Assembly: GCA_037833965.1 (NCBI GenBank) | Contig: AP031355.1 | Span: 5,977,501-6,041,500, forward strand | Reading direction: 5' to 3' | Length of the DNA: 64,000 bases | Source: Marchantia polymorpha subsp. ruderalis | Lineage: Eukaryota; Streptophyta; Marchantiopsida; Marchantiales; Marchantiaceae | In this document: piece after piece, positions 62,779-64,000 of the stretch | How the letters are laid out: each line of letters opens with the position of its first letter | Position numbering within the stretch: the stretch's first letter is position 1 | Notes under the pieces: model-generated | What the model saw: only the letters and a program-made list of their open reading frames with translations | What the model was told of the DNA's origin: nothing | Databases searched by the model: none | Made by a program: the position numbers and the translations under genes

Positions 62779-64000
62779 TGTAGCTAGAACAATGCCAACT
62801 GCACTCCTCCCAGGCAGTCCAGGCCTTGTCAACAAGTGGACGATCTCGACCTCGTACCCAGTCGAAGGAAGTCCAATCACGCAAGTTGATCAGACTCACC
62901 TTCCTGCGCAATGCCATGATTTGGGAGTTCAGAGAAAGAAAGACGATTCGATGTGCATGCTCGACAGAATATCGCTAAGACTGGACACAAAGAAAGAATC
63001 ACACGATAAACCAAACTTTGAGACTTGCTGAGCTAACAGGATCCGAAAGCAGCCTATACGCCTGAGCAAAGCAACGAGATAGAACTCACGAGCTGAATTG
63101 AGGTCAAAGATCAGATGGAGCTTGTCCAACTTGTGATTAGTCATTCCTTTCGATGGTCTTTTATATCTGAGTTTAGGATTGCAAGTGGTCCCAATAATCT
63201 CCTCCACACTGTGCTTGTTCTTTCCTGATATTAAGATATTATGAATTATTTTAATACTGCAAGCTGGCCATGACTGAATGTAATGACGCTTATCATATAA
63301 TACGGGAACTAATAGTGCAGCCATAGAAGCATGTGATCACACTTCGCACTTCGCAAAACATGTGTCTTTCAGATCCAGGAAGAGTAATGGATTTATCCAC
63401 CTTGTGTGCTCCCTTCTCAGGAAGCAACGCATGATCCTTAAGCAATGGAGAGGAGATATGTAATGAAATTCATATCTTCGGTAGCAAGGAATGATTAAGA
63501 ACTCATAAGACCGATTCCCTTTACTGTTCAAATAGTAATGCTCACGAGTACGCAAAAGTGACGTCGGAAACCGCAGACACATCACAGAATAGAATAAATA
63601 TTTTCAGAAACGTCCAACGTTAGTGTTTTTGTTTCACTTTACTCCACGGTTATTATAAGGAACTTCCAAGAAGATTGGGATGTGAATTTCGTTTGGCTGG
63701 AGTGCAAGCGCCTTATGCTTTCTTCCGCATTCATGTTTTGGATTTGTCTTACAGTTTAATACATTTCATAATCTGATTTGTCTTCTGGTGCTGAATGCAA
63801 TCCATGTTAGTGGATTCAGGATGACTGCCTATTTCCTTTCCTACGAGATGGCAAGTTTGGATCTCCGTACAAATTTGTCAACTCTGTAGTTGTCCACATA
63901 TTGACCCCAAATGTGCGAAATAATATTTTTGAATCCTTACTATCAGAATTTACAGTAGTATGTGTATGTTTAGTGTTAGATAGTAGCAGTTGGTTTTGCC
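62779..64000. other. Peroxidase upstream region
   Basis: Leader and promoter of the minus-strand peroxidase, then unassigned DNA to the window edge. Frames such as 62929-63324 and 63337-63585 show no known domain. Confidence 0.4.
63158..63165 (-). promoter_or_regulatory. Candidate TATA box for the peroxidase
   Basis: TATAAAAG on the minus strand, about 380 bases before the start codon. A start site about 30 bases on would give a leader of roughly 350 bases. Motif match only; there is no transcript evidence. Confidence 0.35.

Overview
The window is nuclear DNA of a land plant. Genes are few and well spaced. Five of the six protein genes recognised are core plant families (EMS1/BRI1/PSKR-type LRR receptor kinase, Y14, CRS2-associated factor, SGT1, class III peroxidase), five are split by GT-AG introns, and gene islands alternate with long AT-rich repeat-laden stretches. 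A bryophyte, perhaps a Marchantia-like liverwort, would fit the compact genes and low gene density, but this is inference; no marker in the window fixes the species.

Layout. 1-4638: gene-free, with simple repeats and a strong polypurine tract. 4639-7971 (+): intronless LRR receptor kinase. 7972-17143: gene-free; the AT-rich core (10.5-16.5 kb) holds one decayed exon of a nucleobase-ascorbate transporter cut off by a duplicated repeat. 17144-19554 (+): Y14/RBM8A, 4 exons. 19555-28117: no recognised gene. 28118-34194 (+): 8-exon gene whose product carries the Crypton-derived tyrosine-recombinase-like domain of the ZMYM/QRICH1 group. 34195-41402: AT-rich, with decayed LTR-type repeats, two degenerate tRNA-iMet primer sites and a tight hairpin. 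41403-44005 (+): CRS2-associated factor, 5 exons. 44006-45718: short convergent spacer with a 36-bp tandem repeat, a 26-bp perfect palindrome and a small basic ORF. 45719-49600 (-): SGT1, 10 exons. 49601-61102: mostly AT-rich, with a broken Tigger-like transposase and an initiator-Met tRNA gene. 61103-62778 (-): secreted class III peroxidase, 4 exons, with upstream sequence to the window end.

Exon models were built by hand: open frames were joined at GT/AG sites so that phase is kept and the protein matches its family. Y14 (207 aa), CRS2-associated factor (650 aa), SGT1 (390 aa), peroxidase (325 aa) and the recombinase-like gene (598 aa) all close in frame. The genes do not form one pathway. 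They cover surface signalling (receptor kinase), mRNA fate (Y14), organelle intron splicing (CRS2-associated factor), chaperone and immune signalling (SGT1), cell-wall redox (peroxidase) and translation initiation (tRNA-iMet).
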